A stretch of 64,000 nucleotides of DNA from Amaranthus tricolor (GCF_026212465.1 NC_080049.1:36372885-36436884); one strand, 5' to 3'. Numbered from the stretch's first letter, positions 21,276 through 35,295 are shown. Notes: generated by a model not told the origin, from the letters alone. Program-made: numbers and translations.

Positions 21276-24200
21276 CTAGAAAGTACTTTCAAACGAGACT
21301 TGGGCGTGGGGATTATACCGAGGTTTTTGGTTCGAGGCAGCAGAAGCTATGCCACTAAGTAGCCGTAAAACATCAGCTGTATCGTCTAGATAGTACTTAG
21401 CCTTGCTAGGCTTTTGACCGACGGTGCAGCAGAAGATCTCGGGAAGCTTAGCTGAAGATGGATTTAAGGACTTTAATAAGCTTTCAAACATATCTTCATC
21501 AGATCTGTCATCCCCAATGCACATGAGAAAATCCAGTTGTTTCCCGTCATCATCTAATTTAGAAATCACCTTCTCGACAACAAGCCCCTTGCTAACACCC
21601 TTCTTAAACAAAGAAAAAAAACACATAAAATGAAGGGGCAAAACAAGAAGGTAACGATACGGAAGACGAATAAGCTAAACGTATATACCTGTGGTTTAAC
21701 TTCGACAATGCCATGGCCCCTTGTAACAACAGCTGGTTCATTTGCAAGCACATTTTCGAGATGATCCATTAATTCCATCGCTTGCCAAGACCCAAAGTCA
21801 GGGTCAGCATCTTGATGGTGCCAAACGAGGCCACTTTCTTTAGGCTCTATGCTGGAACCATCGGTTGCCTCGGTATATGATCTCATGATAGGTTCTACAA
21901 TCTCTTTCCATTCGAGTTCAGCAGTATTTGATTCCCAATCAGCAGCTTTGTTCCACCTGCAAGATGAGAAGTAAAATCAGCTTTAACCAAAACAGAGAAA
22001 CTACTTGTGCAAAAGACCTAATGTGTTCTACACCTAGTTGATACATTGGCGATAATTACATAGGGCCAGCCCAATGGCAAGAGGGGCCTGTGCCCCAGGG
22101 CCATCGCTTTAATAGTTAGTAGTTATGGACCTATTAATAGTATATTTAGTAATTAGAGGGCCATAAAGAATGTTTCGTCCCGAGCCTCTCAAATCACTAT
22201 TCACCTTCCACAGCATTTCTCTTTATTTTCTCATCCAAACACATAGTAATCTATCCTTTTCCCCGTCACAATCTCCACAAAATTAGAACCAAGTTCATTC
22301 TCGAACATTGCTATCAGTCTCACATGAAATCAATAAATGCATCATAAATATCGGCCAAAAAAAATGTTAAACGAATCAACTCACCGTAAAAAGTAACCAT
22401 GCTCGGCAGCTATTCCTAGCAACTGACATGGGCTAAGCCATTCACCAAGTTGATTTCTTGCTCTGCCACTCACAATGAAAACAGTATTTTTCGGATCATT
22501 GCAAAGAGCATTGAGAACAGAAATAACTTCTGGGCTTGGACATTTGTTCATACAACTTTGTGATACAAGAGTGCCATCATAGTCTAAGAATATCACCCTT
22601 CTACTGGTCCTCCTATACGCCGAGACAATATAGTCAACATTGAGCTTCCTGAAACTTGGAGATAGGGAGACAACCCTGAAACTCAGTCCCAACCCAAATC
22701 CCCAGCATCTCTTATCGTAGTGATTTTGGCAAGCTCTCTCCAGATCTTGTACGAAACTTTTTGCCCAATAAGCCACGTCGTGAGAACTAACATATTTATA
22801 GTGTTTCTCATGCCGTAATTGCTTCTCTGTATTTGGCATTGTAAGAGCTGAATTCAAGGCTTCGGCCACAGCTTCGATATCCCATGGATTTACTCTGATG
22901 GCACCACTGAGAGACGGTGAGCATCCGATAAATTCTGAAACTACAAGCATGCTAGTGTGCGGAGTGTCTGGTTGAATGCCCAATGCTTCATCGAGAGCAG
23001 GTGTTCCTTGCCTGCAGACAATATACTTGTACGGAACCAGGTTCATTCCATCCCTTACAGCATTCACCAAGCAACATTCAGCTACAGCATAATATGCTGA
23101 CTTCTCAAAACGAGGAACAGGGCGATCAATTAAAACTATTGGTTTATAATGTGAAGAACCATAGGTATCATTGATTCTTTTTGCAATTAGATATGTCTCC
23201 CTCTGTGTTTCCTGCACATCCTTGCCTGTACTTCGAGCAGGATTTATGATTTGAATCAAGACCAACTTGCCCAAAAAAGCAGGGTTCTGATACAGTAGTT
23301 GCTCTATGGCCAACAATTTCAGACTGATCCCTTTAAAGATATCCATATCATCAATCCCAACTATCACTTTTTTGCCTTTGTATTGTTCTTGTATTTCTTT
23401 AACTTTGTCGGATGTGCACGGAAGATCTAGAACAGAAGTTATACGACCCAAATGAATCCCAATGGGCAAAATTTTGATGTAAACCGTACGACCAAAATAA
23501 TCCAACCCAATATGCCCCCTCTTTGATGCATAGTCCAATCCAAGCATCCGACTGCAGCATGATAGAAAATGCCTAGCATAATCAAAGGTATGAAAACCCA
23601 CTAGGTCACAGTTTAGTAGGCCTCTCAAAATTTCATCCCTGACTGGCAAGGTTCGGTAGATTTCGGATGACGGAAACGGGCTATGTAAGAAAAACCCTAG
23701 CTTAACTCGGTAGAATCGTTTCCTTAAAAACGTAGGCAAGACCATGAGATGATAATCATGTACCCATACATAATCATCCTCAGGGTTTATGACTTCCATT
23801 ACTTTATCAGCAAATATCTTATTAGCAGAAACGTATGCCTGCCAGAGCGACCGATCAAAACGATCACCATGATCTGGGCACATAGGTAGCATGTAATGGA
23901 AAAGCGGCCATAAATATTGCTTACAGTACCCATGATAGTACTTCTTCTGGAGGTCTTGAGGTAGAAAAGTAGGAACACATTTAAATTCCTTAAGAAGCCT
24001 CTGGGAAACCTCATCCTGCTCATTAATATCAATGTCAGCTTTCAGACTACCGATATATATAACCTCCGTATTAGGCGCTAATCCATTTTTCAACTGTAAC
24101 AATAAGGAATCTTCATCCCAGTTGAAGTGCCACTTTCCAGTTTCTGTATCCCTAGAAGCATTAAGAGGCAGCATATTAGCAACGAGAATTTTCCGCTCAC

Positions 24201-24363
24201 GTACGGAGGCATCCACATCTTCATCACTACTTTCACGACCTTCCACGTCAGAGATGATTCCAGGAACAGTCATAACTCGGGGAAGAGGTCTAGGAGTACA
24301 AGGTATATCCAGTAAATCACCAGAAACTAGGCCCAGCAAATTTCCATACGATTTTGATGCCAT
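21276..24363 (-). CDS. Class II trehalose-6-phosphate synthase (TPS7-10-like), complete
   Basis: Coding exons (minus strand): 24363-22385, 21956-21689, 21599-21276; introns 428 and 89 bp, GT/AG, frame conserved, 856 aa, the usual class II length. The start MASKSYGNLLGLVSGDLLDI is typical of plant TPS5-11. Residues about 55-540: GT20 domain with WVHDYHLMVLP, FFLHSPFPSSEIYRTLP, NAVRDGMNLVPYKY. About 590-845: HAD phosphatase domain with LDYDGTLV (D594, D596) and GDDRSDEDMF (about 778-787). In the synthase domain the class I GVDRLDY-type motif reads VGIDDMDIFKG: the substrate-binding Arg is Asp. Class II members generally lack synthase activity and are regarded as regulators of trehalose-6-P/SnRK1 sugar signalling in the cytosol. 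No break seen. The exact paralogue needs a tree. Confidence 0.96.
22040..22200. repeat. GGGCC-rich repeat fragment inside TPS intron 1
   Basis: Part of the 428 bp intron contains GGGCCAGCCCAATGGCAAGA and GGGGCCTGTGCCCCAGGGCC, GC-rich against AT-rich surroundings. It resembles the GGGCC/GCCCTGG ends of plant DNA transposons, but no matching second end was found. Possibly a transposon remnant. Confidence 0.35.
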
Positions 24364-24383
24364 GTAGCAGTCATACAGGTGAT

Positions 24384-26247
24384 CTGAAAATTTTTACAAA
24401 GTCCAACAGATTAAAGTGATTTATATATGATATATTCATAGACATAGGTCACAAGAACGACAGAACTTTGCCAGTTCTATGTTGTGCTAATGTCAATAGA
24501 TGCGACTTCAACCCACAAGCATAACTGAATGAAGGCAAATTAAAATCTCGACCAAGTTCTACATTACTAAAATACATCACCGAAACAATTCTTAGGGTTA
24601 ACTTTGCAAAGATTAATCTCCATTAATTATAATGGTGATAGCCAATAAGATGACGGACAATGAACGACAAACCAAATTCTAAAGAATTTCCACACTCGTG
24701 GTTAGAGAGCTACATTCTTCCCCAGCTTATCAGCATTATAAACTTTCAAAGCCTAGTGCAGGTCTTCACGAGCACCACACAATAAGCTATACTTAATCAA
24801 GTGCTATTCACATCAAAACAAAATACTACATAGAGAATACAAGTTCTTAGGACTGGTCAAGCACTAGCGGAGAAGCTAGAAATGACAAAAATAAATAAGG
24901 AAGACATCATATGTAAGTCATCTCATCATTTTCAGTGACACGGGCTAAAAAGATATCTTAGCACAAATGAATAAATCTACAAGAACACTCACCTCGTTAA
25001 CAAAAAAAGGTCGAACACAGAAAGTAGACTAACCAGGAATAATCTAATCCATCGAAAAGCACTTAAATACTATAAAAATCTTTACAAAAACATCAAAATG
25101 CAATAGCAATTTATAAAGACACAAGTCAATAATGTGCAGTAGTTTTACACACCAACTTAATGAACCATGATATCAAACAGACACACCTTCAACCATCACG
25201 TCTTCATCAATAAATATCACTTTCAGGAACCAAATTCCTTCTCTGTTTCAGTTGCTGCAGTCTCATTCGACTGTCCACAGAACACAAGTCAATTTACATC
25301 AAGATATCCACACTAGCATTCCATGAATCCTCACAATGTGTCGTTACCAATCATAGCAACCCCTCATCTAAGTTCCATCAAACATACCAGATAAACTAAA
25401 CTTTTAAGTTGCCAACCTCCAAAGAAATGTTCAAACCAAACTAACAACCACTACCCAATTTTATATTGCAAAAGAAGAAAACTTCAGTGGTTTACATATA
25501 TTCTCAAAAAGGAGTCAATCAAAAATTTACCCTCTTGATTTGTTAAATATTACAACCCTTTAACAACCTAATAACCTAAAAACTTCTTCACCATTGGCCA
25601 AGTCAGAAACTTTATGGAGTACCTCCTTTTCAGTTATTTCTTAATTTTTTTCTTCACAAACTAAATATAAGCTAGATTTTCCTACTAACACCCCGAAAAA
25701 ATAATTTTTTCTAAATACATCACTATTTATTCAAGAAATTTAGTGGGTCAAAATATCTAGTAACATAACTTATTTTAATTAATTCTCAAACAGAAACCTA
25801 CATCAAAAATTCATTTTCCTTGTGAATCAATTCAATAAGCCTTATTAATAATACAGCATTCTCTCATTTAAATCTCAGAGGCACATAAATTTACCGTATA
25901 AAACAAGCATACATGCTAAACAATATTGAGACATGGATCATGAACTTCAAAACACACCAAAAAAGGAAAATTATGCAAATCAAGGAAATACCCAGAAAGC
26001 TAAAAAAAAAATATGAAAAGGAAAATCATACAAAAAATGATTTGGGTATGTAGAAAGTATAATTCTTTTTCCTTTAATTCATTCATTCATCAAACAAACA
26101 TAAGATTACCCAAAAAAAAAAAACTATGGAAATAAGCATAGATTGAACCACAAAAAAGACAAATTATTTAAGATTGCAAAATTTAGATCAGAGAAATTAA
26201 AGAGATGCAAAAAGGTATGAAGAAGAAGTGATGTTGAGTTGACTCAC
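24384..26247 (-). other. 1,864 bp intron in the 5' UTR of the TPS gene
   Basis: Donor CTG|GTGAGT at 26248/26247 and acceptor TTTTCAG ending at 24384, leaving 20 nt of leader before the ATG at 24363. Class II TPS genes commonly carry a leader intron. Without it, the 2 kb would look like ordinary intergenic DNA. No coding sequence inside. Confidence 0.7.
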
Positions 26248-26400
26248 CAGAAAAATGGCAGAAATAATAAAAATTGGAATTGAGAAATGTGAACAGGCGC
26301 TGAAGATAAAGAGAAATGAAGAAAGATGGAGAAGAAGAAAAAAAAAGATGAGAGCAAAAATAGAGTGGAAAGAGAAATGGGGAGTTGGTTTACCATAGTT
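26248..26400 (-). other. Non-coding first exon (5' UTR) of the TPS gene
   Basis: Strongly pyrimidine-rich on the minus strand (runs of TTCTTCTTCTCC, CTCTTTATCTTC), ending at the GTGAGT donor. The upstream limit is approximate, as no clear TATA box or start site was found. Confidence 0.5.
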
Positions 26401-27149
26401 AGATTTAAACCTCAGTTTTGGATAAGGCTTATTTTTCTCCACTCTTATGTTTGACCATTTTTATTGAGTTTTATTACATTCATGCCCTTACCTACTTCAA
26501 GGCCTAACTTTTGGATATGATTAAGATTAGGGTACAATTAAATAAATACTCCTACAAGGTTAATTGTATTTCCTTATTTAAATAAATATATGGTTGGAAA
26601 ATCGATGTTATAACATCTAAAATGTGAAATTGGCAATAATAATATCAAAGTCTTAATTTCAAAAATTAAGAATTATAAATTGTGATTATATTTATGAGAG
26701 TTTTTTAATACACTTTCATATAATTTAAATTATTTTTACATATCTTTACAAAAGTAATAAACATGTTATTTTACTTTTACAATGACAACAAGTTGATTTG
26801 TTTATTTAATAAAGAATTAGATTTTATTTTAATTGGAGCAATTATTACTTAATCTAGATAAGATATTAAATTCGATTTTCACCTAAACCTCCCTCGCACT
26901 GCATCTATCCTATAATAACGATAATAAAATTGTTTATTTTATAGATAATAATAATAATAATAATAATTAAAGTAACATGTTTTTTTGTTTAAATTTATTC
27001 AAATTTAGGATCATAAATAATAGATGTCATTGAGGTATTTAAATGTATTGCAATTTTTAAAAATTAATACTTTTCTATAACCTAATAAAATAACTCAAAA
27101 TTAATAATTTTGCCAATTATTGATAACAAAATACATACTAAAACAAATA

Positions 27150-27401
27150 CTCCCTCCATTTCTTTTTGTTTGTCCACTTTACCTTTTACACATATTTTTT
27201 AGCAAATTTAAAAGATTTAATATCTTCAAGTACACATCATAAAAAATTATAGAAATTAAATATTAACAAACTTTATAACGAGATAAATCTAACAACATCT
27301 CACATAAATATATTTTATCGTCAATATATACTTTAAAAATCTAATTTAAATTTTTCTCTAGGACAAACTTAAAGTAAACAAATATAAAGGAACGAAGGAA
27401 G
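27150..27401. mobile_element. Stowaway-like MITE
   Basis: Ends CTCCCTCCATTTC and GGAACGAAGGAAG, imperfect inverted repeats flanked on both sides by TA (27148-27149 and 27402-27403). About 250 bp, AT-rich, non-coding, as in Tc1/mariner-type MITEs. Confidence 0.7.
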
Positions 27402-28077
27402 TAGATAATAGAAATAACTAATTCAGATGGAGATAAAGAAAAAAAAATATAGACAAAATTAAAAAATATGAGAGTAAAATCATTATTACAAATTAAAAAG
27501 AAAAATGATGTTAATTGTGAGTGAAAAAGGAAGTGAATGTGAATCCTAGCTAGCTACTTTGGTCTTTGTTTGAAGATGGTAAAGATAAAATAAAAAAATA
27601 AAAAAATAAATAGCTTAAAATAAAAAATGTTATCTTGTTGAATGCATGTTATCTTGGGTGGCCTGTTAATATTTAATGGAAAAGTTGTACTATCTAAAAG
27701 TCTAGTCAAGTGAGAAAGTGAATAAAGTTCGACTCCACTTCAACGTATTGCACTTAACCTACCATTTAGTATTACATTTATCATAATCTATCGCTTACAC
27801 ATACTCCTAATCTTTGTTTAATTTCACGGTAATGTCCTTGAAAATTGAGATTTATTTTTTTTTTTTTTTTTGTATATATCTAATGAATTAACTATTATAT
27901 TTATAATTTCAATAAAAAAATAAATATATACATCAAACGAAACCCAAAAAACTTTATTTTAATAGTTCCACAGTTGACCATTATCCTCTTATATAAATGA
28001 TATATAAGTTTAATTAAATAATAATTATTTTGTTTTAATACATTTTCTACACGTTATGATGTTGATGAGTATATATA

Positions 28078-28312
28078 CTTCCTCCTATTTATCTTAAATG
28101 TCTTATTTTTAATTTGATCAACTCACTTTAAATGTCTTATTTCTATTTTGAATAAATTGTATCAATTTATTTACCCTTAATAAACTTAAATTTTTCACAC
28201 ATTTACACCTACTAACCCTACTTTACCTCTATTAAAATTTAAAAACACTATACTTTTTTCTTTCACATGTGGTCCCATCTAAAATGGAACACATTGAATG
28301 AATAGGAGGTTG
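28078..28312. mobile_element. Stowaway-like MITE
   Basis: Ends CTTCCTCCTATTTATC and GAATGAATAGGAGGTTG between TA dinucleotides (28076-28077 and 28313-28314). Interior has the repeated TTAAATGTCTTATTT seen in such MITEs. Confidence 0.6.
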
Positions 28313-28369
28313 TATATTCAGTATTTATTTAATTTATACAGTAATACATATGGGTATCGATCCTGATAG

Positions 28370-28370
<1 letters not shown>

Positions 28371-28450
<80 letters not shown>
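28371..28450. repeat. (TA)40 microsatellite
   Basis: 80 bp of uninterrupted TA dinucleotides, likely length-polymorphic. Confidence 0.98.
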
Positions 28451-28452
<2 letters not shown>

Positions 28453-28698
28453 CTATGTAATTTGATATTGTTTTTGCTTTGGAAATACAAGAATTTAATT
28501 ATACTTTATTAGTTTATCATTTATTCTTTCATGAAAAATTAAAATAATTATATAATATATTAATTGTTTTCCAATTTTAAAATTAATTAAATTTTTTTGA
28601 AAAGGTAAAAATTATTGGTAACAAAGAGAATTTATTAATTTTATAATTACCCTAATATTATTCTCTTTTGATAGAGTTATTCCTGACATCACTATACT

Positions 28699-30640
28699 CA
28701 CTACAAAAATAAATGATGTTGGCGACTAAGACCGAGGTCGTATCTCAGTCATGAAATCGGAGTTGGCGACCAAATAGGGACTAGAGGCCTTAGTTGTATG
28801 CATCACTGTCGGGAAGAGAGGAGTCCCAAACTGGTCGCTATTGGCGACTAAAACGACTTGGTAGGTAATTGGTCGTCATTCACGACTATATGAACAAGTC
28901 CTTTTCTAGTACCCATTTACTTGGTACTGGCGACTAATTTAGGTCCCCAACCAGTCCCCCAATTCTTTGCTATTGGTGATCAACTCTAGTCCCCAATGTC
29001 TTTCTTGGTTTTACTTTTGGCGACTAGATACAAGTCCCAGGTTACTCGCCACCATTAAAAAATATTAAAAAATAAAACCATATATTATTCTTAATATAAT
29101 TTTTATATTAAGAATAATATAAGATTTTATTTTTTATATATATTAATAATATTAGAAAATTTCGATATAATAAACAAATAAAAAATTTGGTCCTCAATTG
29201 AGATAATTTTAAATGCAATTATATAAATATTTACTAAAAATAAACAAATAATTTAAATGCAATTAATATAAAAGTTAAACGTTACAATAATTACATGACT
29301 TGGAACACCTCTACTAGACCCCCCGATCCACTATTAAAAGGCCCTCAACTGAGAATATCTTTTAAACGCGCATTTCATGTTCAATGTTGGCTAAACGTTG
29401 TTGCAACATATCCAATTGTTGTTGTTGAACACTTATCCTAAAATTTGTCACTGCAGTGATGTGACGTATAATCTCAGCTATTTGCTCCTCTTGACACATA
29501 AATCGCTGTCTTATACGCTCATGAGCAGTTCAATCGTCAGCCGTCGAAGAGGGGGTTCCACTAAATCAGGGTAGTATCTTTGAGATGCGGACCCCATCCC
29601 ATTTACCGACGAAGGAGGATTAGGACGATCCGTCAACTACATAACTGCTAGCCCGTAACTGTTCATCCACCATTTTGTTGTATATAGCCTAAAAGATTTT
29701 GATAGTTAAATACAAAGATAAAAACATTATTACTATAAAAAAACAAAAATCATATTACCAAGAATAAGTTAACCAAATTCACATTTGAACCTCTATACAT
29801 GAGACTATGATCTAAGCATTTCTAATCTCACTCTAACTCATTTTAATAAATCATACATTTGAAATAACAAAAGTAAAAATTATGTAAAATATAACTATAA
29901 CTAAATAAATTAAAAATACTTACCTCGAGTCTTTTGACATCGGGATTGACAAGAACCCTATTTCCTTCTTGATCAACCATTCTCTTGGTTCGACAAAAAA
30001 TTTTATAAGCATTCGGTCGTTCATTTTTTTTTGGCTACAACAACAACATATTTAATTAATATATTGGACTTAAAATATTTTTAAAAAAATAAAATATTAG
30101 AGATTTTTACCATCACTTCCATTACTCATACGACAGATAAAAATCCAGAACGATATGTTCCAAGTGATTTTGCAGAAAGATTCCCTTTGCGCCGATTTAT
30201 TTGCCCCGGTTGCTTTTTCTCTTAAACTCTGGGGTATTAGTATACCCATTCCAAGCCTCTCATATTAATGAATTTAATTTGTCCAATTTGGTTTGTATGG
30301 AGTAGCATGCTCCTCATAATCCCATTTTTTCTGCTCTTTTCTAGCAGAGTATATTAGATGACAAAAAGGCGGTGCGCACCTCGCCATCTATGTGGGGATT
30401 CTATTTGTACTTTTTCTATACATTAATTTAAATTAATTAAATAATAACACAATAAAAAAATTATTTGCAAAATTAGAATTTAATTTACCTTGAATTCTTC
30501 AAAATAAAACTCTTTAGTATCACGAGTAACTTTTGACCCGCAGGAACTTTTTGGATTCTGCCTTAACTTTAAAATAGCTCTAATAGACGCGATCACTCCT
30601 TTCTTGCCACTACCAGCTACAGCATCAAAGCTAAATGAAA
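28699..30640 (-). mobile_element. Degenerate CACTA (En/Spm) transposon, one end plus transposase remnants
   Basis: The left end CACTACAAAAAT at 28699 is the CACTA terminal signature. It is followed by about 350 bp of repeated GGCGACTA-type subterminal motifs (seven or more between 28724 and 29050). From about 29330 to 30640 the minus strand holds broken exons, for example FDAVAGSGKKGVIASIRAIL (30600-30540), KKWDYEEHATPYKPNWTN (about 30340-30285) and MVDQEGNRVLVNPDVKRLE before a GTAAGT donor (about 29985-29929). These fit the plant Ptta/En/Spm Transposase_24 type, with stops and frameshifts between them. No second CACTA end found, so the right limit is unknown. Confidence 0.6.
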
Positions 30641-31020
30641 ATATATATTAGATTAAATAAATACAATTTATTTATTAAATTAAAAGGGCTAAGTTAAAAA
30701 ACTTACTCTCTTATTGCTCGATTCCATAAAAGCATTCTTCTAGAATCCTGATACTTCATTAATATAAAAAAAAATGTTAATGCATTTAGAAACATATGAT
30801 CATTTACTTTTTTTCAATTAAAAAGTTCAAGATTACATGTGGTATTCATAATAATTTATTACAAAACATAAGGTGATTCATGTTTATATTTCATTAACCA
30901 AGATTTGATCTTGTTAATAGTGTGGTTAACACCTTTAGTACAAGAACAATTAATGCTACTCCTATTACGGTACTACCTCTAAGCGCAACCAAAAATAGAT
31001 TAATATTAGAAACAACTAAT

Positions 31021-31277
31021 TTCTTAAAAGATCATTTCTTTAAGAGACGTATCTCAAGTCCAATCTATTAAAGATTAATGTCTACTTACTATATTCTTAA
31101 TGCTTACTTACATTATCTTTAATGATTACTTACCATATTTTAAATGTCTATTTTCAATATCCTAAATGTCTACTTACATCATTCTTAATATTTACTAATA
31201 TAATTTTAAAAACTGTATAATAGACCGGCCAATTTAGAGATGATCTCTCAAAAAGACTGTCCCTCAGAAGAATTTGT
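31021..31277 (+). mobile_element. MITE, 'GAGA' family copy E
   Basis: Internal TCTACTTAC..CTTAATG units between AAGAGACGTATCTCAAGTCC (left) and GAGATGATCTCTCAAAAAGA (right). More diverged than copies A-D. Confidence 0.6.
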
Positions 31278-31657
31278 GTATTAGAAAACAAAAAATTACT
31301 CTTTTAAAATAAGCAAACAAAAAAAAGTCAGCAAATATATTTAAGTACTAGAGATAAATATAGTCCATATTTGTGTGTATAAGAAATACACACAGTTGCA
31401 GACCCAGCACTAAAATTCAGTGAAAGCACAATCGAAAAAATAATAATTTAATATAAAATTCATTAAATACAAAAATAATATTATTTTCAATTTTATTCCT
31501 ATAAAAGAACATTTTATAATCTATTTTGACAAGCTTTCATATCTTGAAACCGACGAATCATAAGATTATTGGGAACATTACAAAATAGATTTGTAAAATT
31601 GAATTAAAATAAAAAATTACACCTATGATTAAAGCTGATTATAATTTTCAAAATTAG

Positions 31658-31803
31658 ATGAAATGGTGGTGGGTTGGGCAATTGGGCTGGTGGCAACCCG
31701 GAAAACAGTGGCTGACAGCGGCAGGCTCACAGCTGACGGTACAGTGGTGGACAGGTGATTGGTGATTAGAAAATGCATGAAATGGTGGTGGGTTGGGCAA
31801 TTG
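31658..31803. repeat. Direct repeat of about 26 bp flanking a GC-richer insert
   Basis: GAAATGGTGGTGGGTTGGGC occurs in two copies (from about 31658 and from 31777), each followed by AATTG, about 118 bp apart around a GC-richer segment. Non-coding; probably an old duplication. Confidence 0.55.
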
Positions 31804-34800
31804 AGTAATGAAGTATTCGTGAATGGTGGGTAATTATGGTTTTTGCATACAAAAGATTAACTCCAGCAAATATGGATGATATTTCAACAGTACATTAAAT
31901 AAATTTGATAATTATAATGTATGCATGCATTATTTTTTGGAAATTATATTTTTATACCTTTCATGCTAATAAATTTGTACATTGCGTAAGTGTCTGTACT
32001 AGTATATATAAAATCTAAAGTAAAACATCCGCCTCAAAATAACTTTTATTAATTAGGAAAATGATATATATAGACCTTAGGAAAAGAATCTTGTATTTGT
32101 TTTATGTAATTTAATATTGTTTTTGCTTTGGAATCATAAGGTTCTTAATTATACTTTATTATTTTACCATTTTTTTTTAAAGTTAAAATAATTATATAAA
32201 ATATTAATTGTTTCGAATTTCTATACTAGATTCTCTTGAACAGATAATAATTATTGTTAATTTTTATTTACAGTCCTTAGAGTTATTAATATTATTACCC
32301 TATTAATTATTGTGCATAATACCAAACATGTCTAACATTACGAAATGTAAAGATCATAAAAAATATAATTCAATAATTGTTCACTATTTCTTTTTGAGTT
32401 TGTATTACTATATATATGATAAAAAAAAGTTTGAAAGAGAGTATATATACTAGTCGGAATTTCAAATCTCGTGTATAGATTGTATATAGATTGAGTTGGA
32501 CTTAAGGATATAGTGATATTGGTAATATATAGTCAACAACAAAATTATAAGCCAAGTTGCAATTAATTAAAATTAATTATATGGATCAATGACTTAATTA
32601 TTACAGTTGATGTTGATGATGATGATGATGATGATGATGATTCAGGAGCCATCATCCAATGCGCAAGGCTTAATTATGGACCACGGTATCACGCCAATAG
32701 CCAATAAGCATGCATGTATGGTTGATGCACCAACTTTGATGAGGCTCCAAACAACTACTCCTAACACCTATTTTTATTAATTATTAATCTTATTTAATCA
32801 CACTTATTATTTGGGCCATTCTACTTGCTACTTGGTAGTTACAACGTTAATTGTACATCTAGAGTAGTATATGTGCTACCACTAGATAGCTGCATTACAA
32901 TCATCCAATTTAGAATATTAAATCCATTAAATTCCACGAGTCATAATTTGATGAGAGCCTATTTTATGAAAATATAGCTATATTCACGCAATAATCAGTA
33001 AGAAATTATATTTATAAAATAAATTGTTGAAAATTAAATTAGCCACTCAAATCTAATCCAAAATGTCACTCATTTCATTTGCATGCCTTATATAAAAACT
33101 TTTTGCTCTCATATATTAAAATACATTTATGTATCTTTAACTTTTATTAGGATAGTGAATAGTTGTAGGAAAATTTTTTTGGGAGTTTGGCTGCATCCTC
33201 CTCTTTGGGTATGTGTTGTCATTTTCTTTTTTTCCATTCTCAAATCTTGATCATAATCCCTATGAGCGAGTTACACTGAATATGATGATGATTATGATTA
33301 TTAGTTTTCAAAGGGTTTCATGTATGAACTTTGAAAATTTAGAAGCTTTATATTATACATGAAGAATTAATTATGCTTTTTTAATTATAATCTGTTACAC
33401 TTACATATATAACTTATATACGACCTATGGGTTTAAATTGACCATATCCATATTGGAATTTTTCAAGAAGAGAAAAAAAATATTAAACTTATTATATACT
33501 AGTTTGAAAGCCGGTATAGTGCACGGAGTTTAGTATAGTGACATATATAAAAAAACCTGTTTTGTTTAAGAAAAGTATGTAAATACCAAATTGATTATTT
33601 GGCAAACCTCTAAGAAGTCATCATTTGTTATTTTTCAACTCTTTTTATTAATATCTATAATTATGACGATAACTTAAATTAATATATTTTTCAAAAATAC
33701 TTTCTTAATTACGTATAAATTATATTTTTTTTTTAATTAATTTATTTATGATTTTTAATTAGATATAAAGAATTAATGTAATAATATTAAGTTTAAATTT
33801 ATTTAGAAAAATAAGTTGTCATGCAATAAATTATAGTCCTATCAAATTAATATATTTGGAAAATCTGCGAAATCATCATGTGCTATACTTATATTCCAGT
33901 TCTTTTATCAGTATTTATGATTATGATTATTATGATGATTATGATTTTAATAACGTTATATACTCCTATTATATCACAATATTTAAAATAAACTCTTAAA
34001 ATAAATTCCTATGTATGACATACATGTTAAATTGACAATTATTCTCTAGAGCTTATTATTAGGGTGTAATATTTTGCCGTCATAAGATCTTTAGAATAAG
34101 TAACCTTTTCTTAAAACAGGCTTAAAATGTTGTACTGGTTTTTGCAATTAGTTATTTAATTAATTGACACATTGTGTTAATCATTAAATAATGACATTTT
34201 GCAAAGCTCTTATGAGTCGTCATTTACCATTTTACAGCAAAATTACTGAATAGTATGATTTGTGACATTTGCTTTTGAATAATATATTTCTCTTTTATGT
34301 GATAACTTTTTTAATTAAAGATAACTTTCGTTGGGCATAAATTAATATTTATACCTTTGATACTCCTATTAAATAATTTCCTTAATGTATACAGAAATAT
34401 GTCGGCATATAATTAATTGGAAAAAAATATATATAAATCAGAGAATTATATCAGGATGGAAATTGAACATGTAAGAGGTTGAAAGTTCATTCTTTTAATT
34501 AGTGCCCACGGGCCACTAGGTCATCCATTCATATGGCCATAATTTTTTGCACCATATTTTATCAAAGGATCCATCCATCTCAATTTTATAACAGAAATAT
34601 TCTAGAAAAATACTTTTATAAAGTTAAATAAGAATTCTAATGTTTTCTTGACTGATTCTAAAATTTAGGAGAAATAGTATATTAAATTATACTCATAATA
34701 GTATATTTTTATTAATTTTGTAGCTTATATTAAGATTCAAACCACAATATGTTCAGAAACTTTATTTGATGTTTTAATATTTAATCAATCCTTAGCTCAA

Positions 34801-35295
34801 ATGTTATTAATATGAAGGTAAAATTGAAAATAAAATAAAATAAATAAAACATGTTTTTGACTTTATAAATTATTTTACAAATAACAACCAACAATTACAC
34901 CTAATTAGCTAAATATGATTAAAAAAATATTATATAACTAGATTCACGGGCCAATAAAATCATAATCATAATAATTAATATTTGCATTCAACTCTTAACC
35001 AAGTAAGGAAGTTCAATTGATAACTTTTGACAATAATTAAATTTAGAATATATCTAACTACATAAAAGCTATATAAATTAAAAATACCCCATATATTAAT
35101 TTTTGTTGGTTTTGAGAGGTGTTGAAAACAGATCTAATAGACTGGTATTTACCCGATCTTGAAACCAAATGCAACTTAACTCGACTTTAAAAAGAATTTT
35201 TTAAAATAATAAAAATCAATGTGGACGCAAAATCCTATCTTAAACTGCCTCAAAACACCTTACTCGAAATTGACCCCATAATCGAATAAACACTT
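31804..35295. other. AT-rich intergenic DNA
   Basis: No gene seen. Includes a (GAT)n run at 32614-32641 and diverged repeats of a motif like 'ttggcaaa..cttatgagtcatcattt' near 33600, 33860 and 34200, possibly an old duplicated element. Confidence 0.55.

Larger units (their letters stand above)
26401..28370. other. Intergenic, TPS promoter side, AT-rich with MITEs
   Basis: TPS promoter at the left; otherwise AT-rich DNA with two Stowaway-like MITEs (listed separately) and an (AAT)n run near 26948-26966. No gene. Confidence 0.6.

Noticed and set aside
26197..26442. 81-codon minus-strand ORF
   Set aside because: Overlaps the pyrimidine-rich TPS leader exon and crosses its GTGAGT donor; Phe/Ser/Leu richness reflects TTC/CTC runs.
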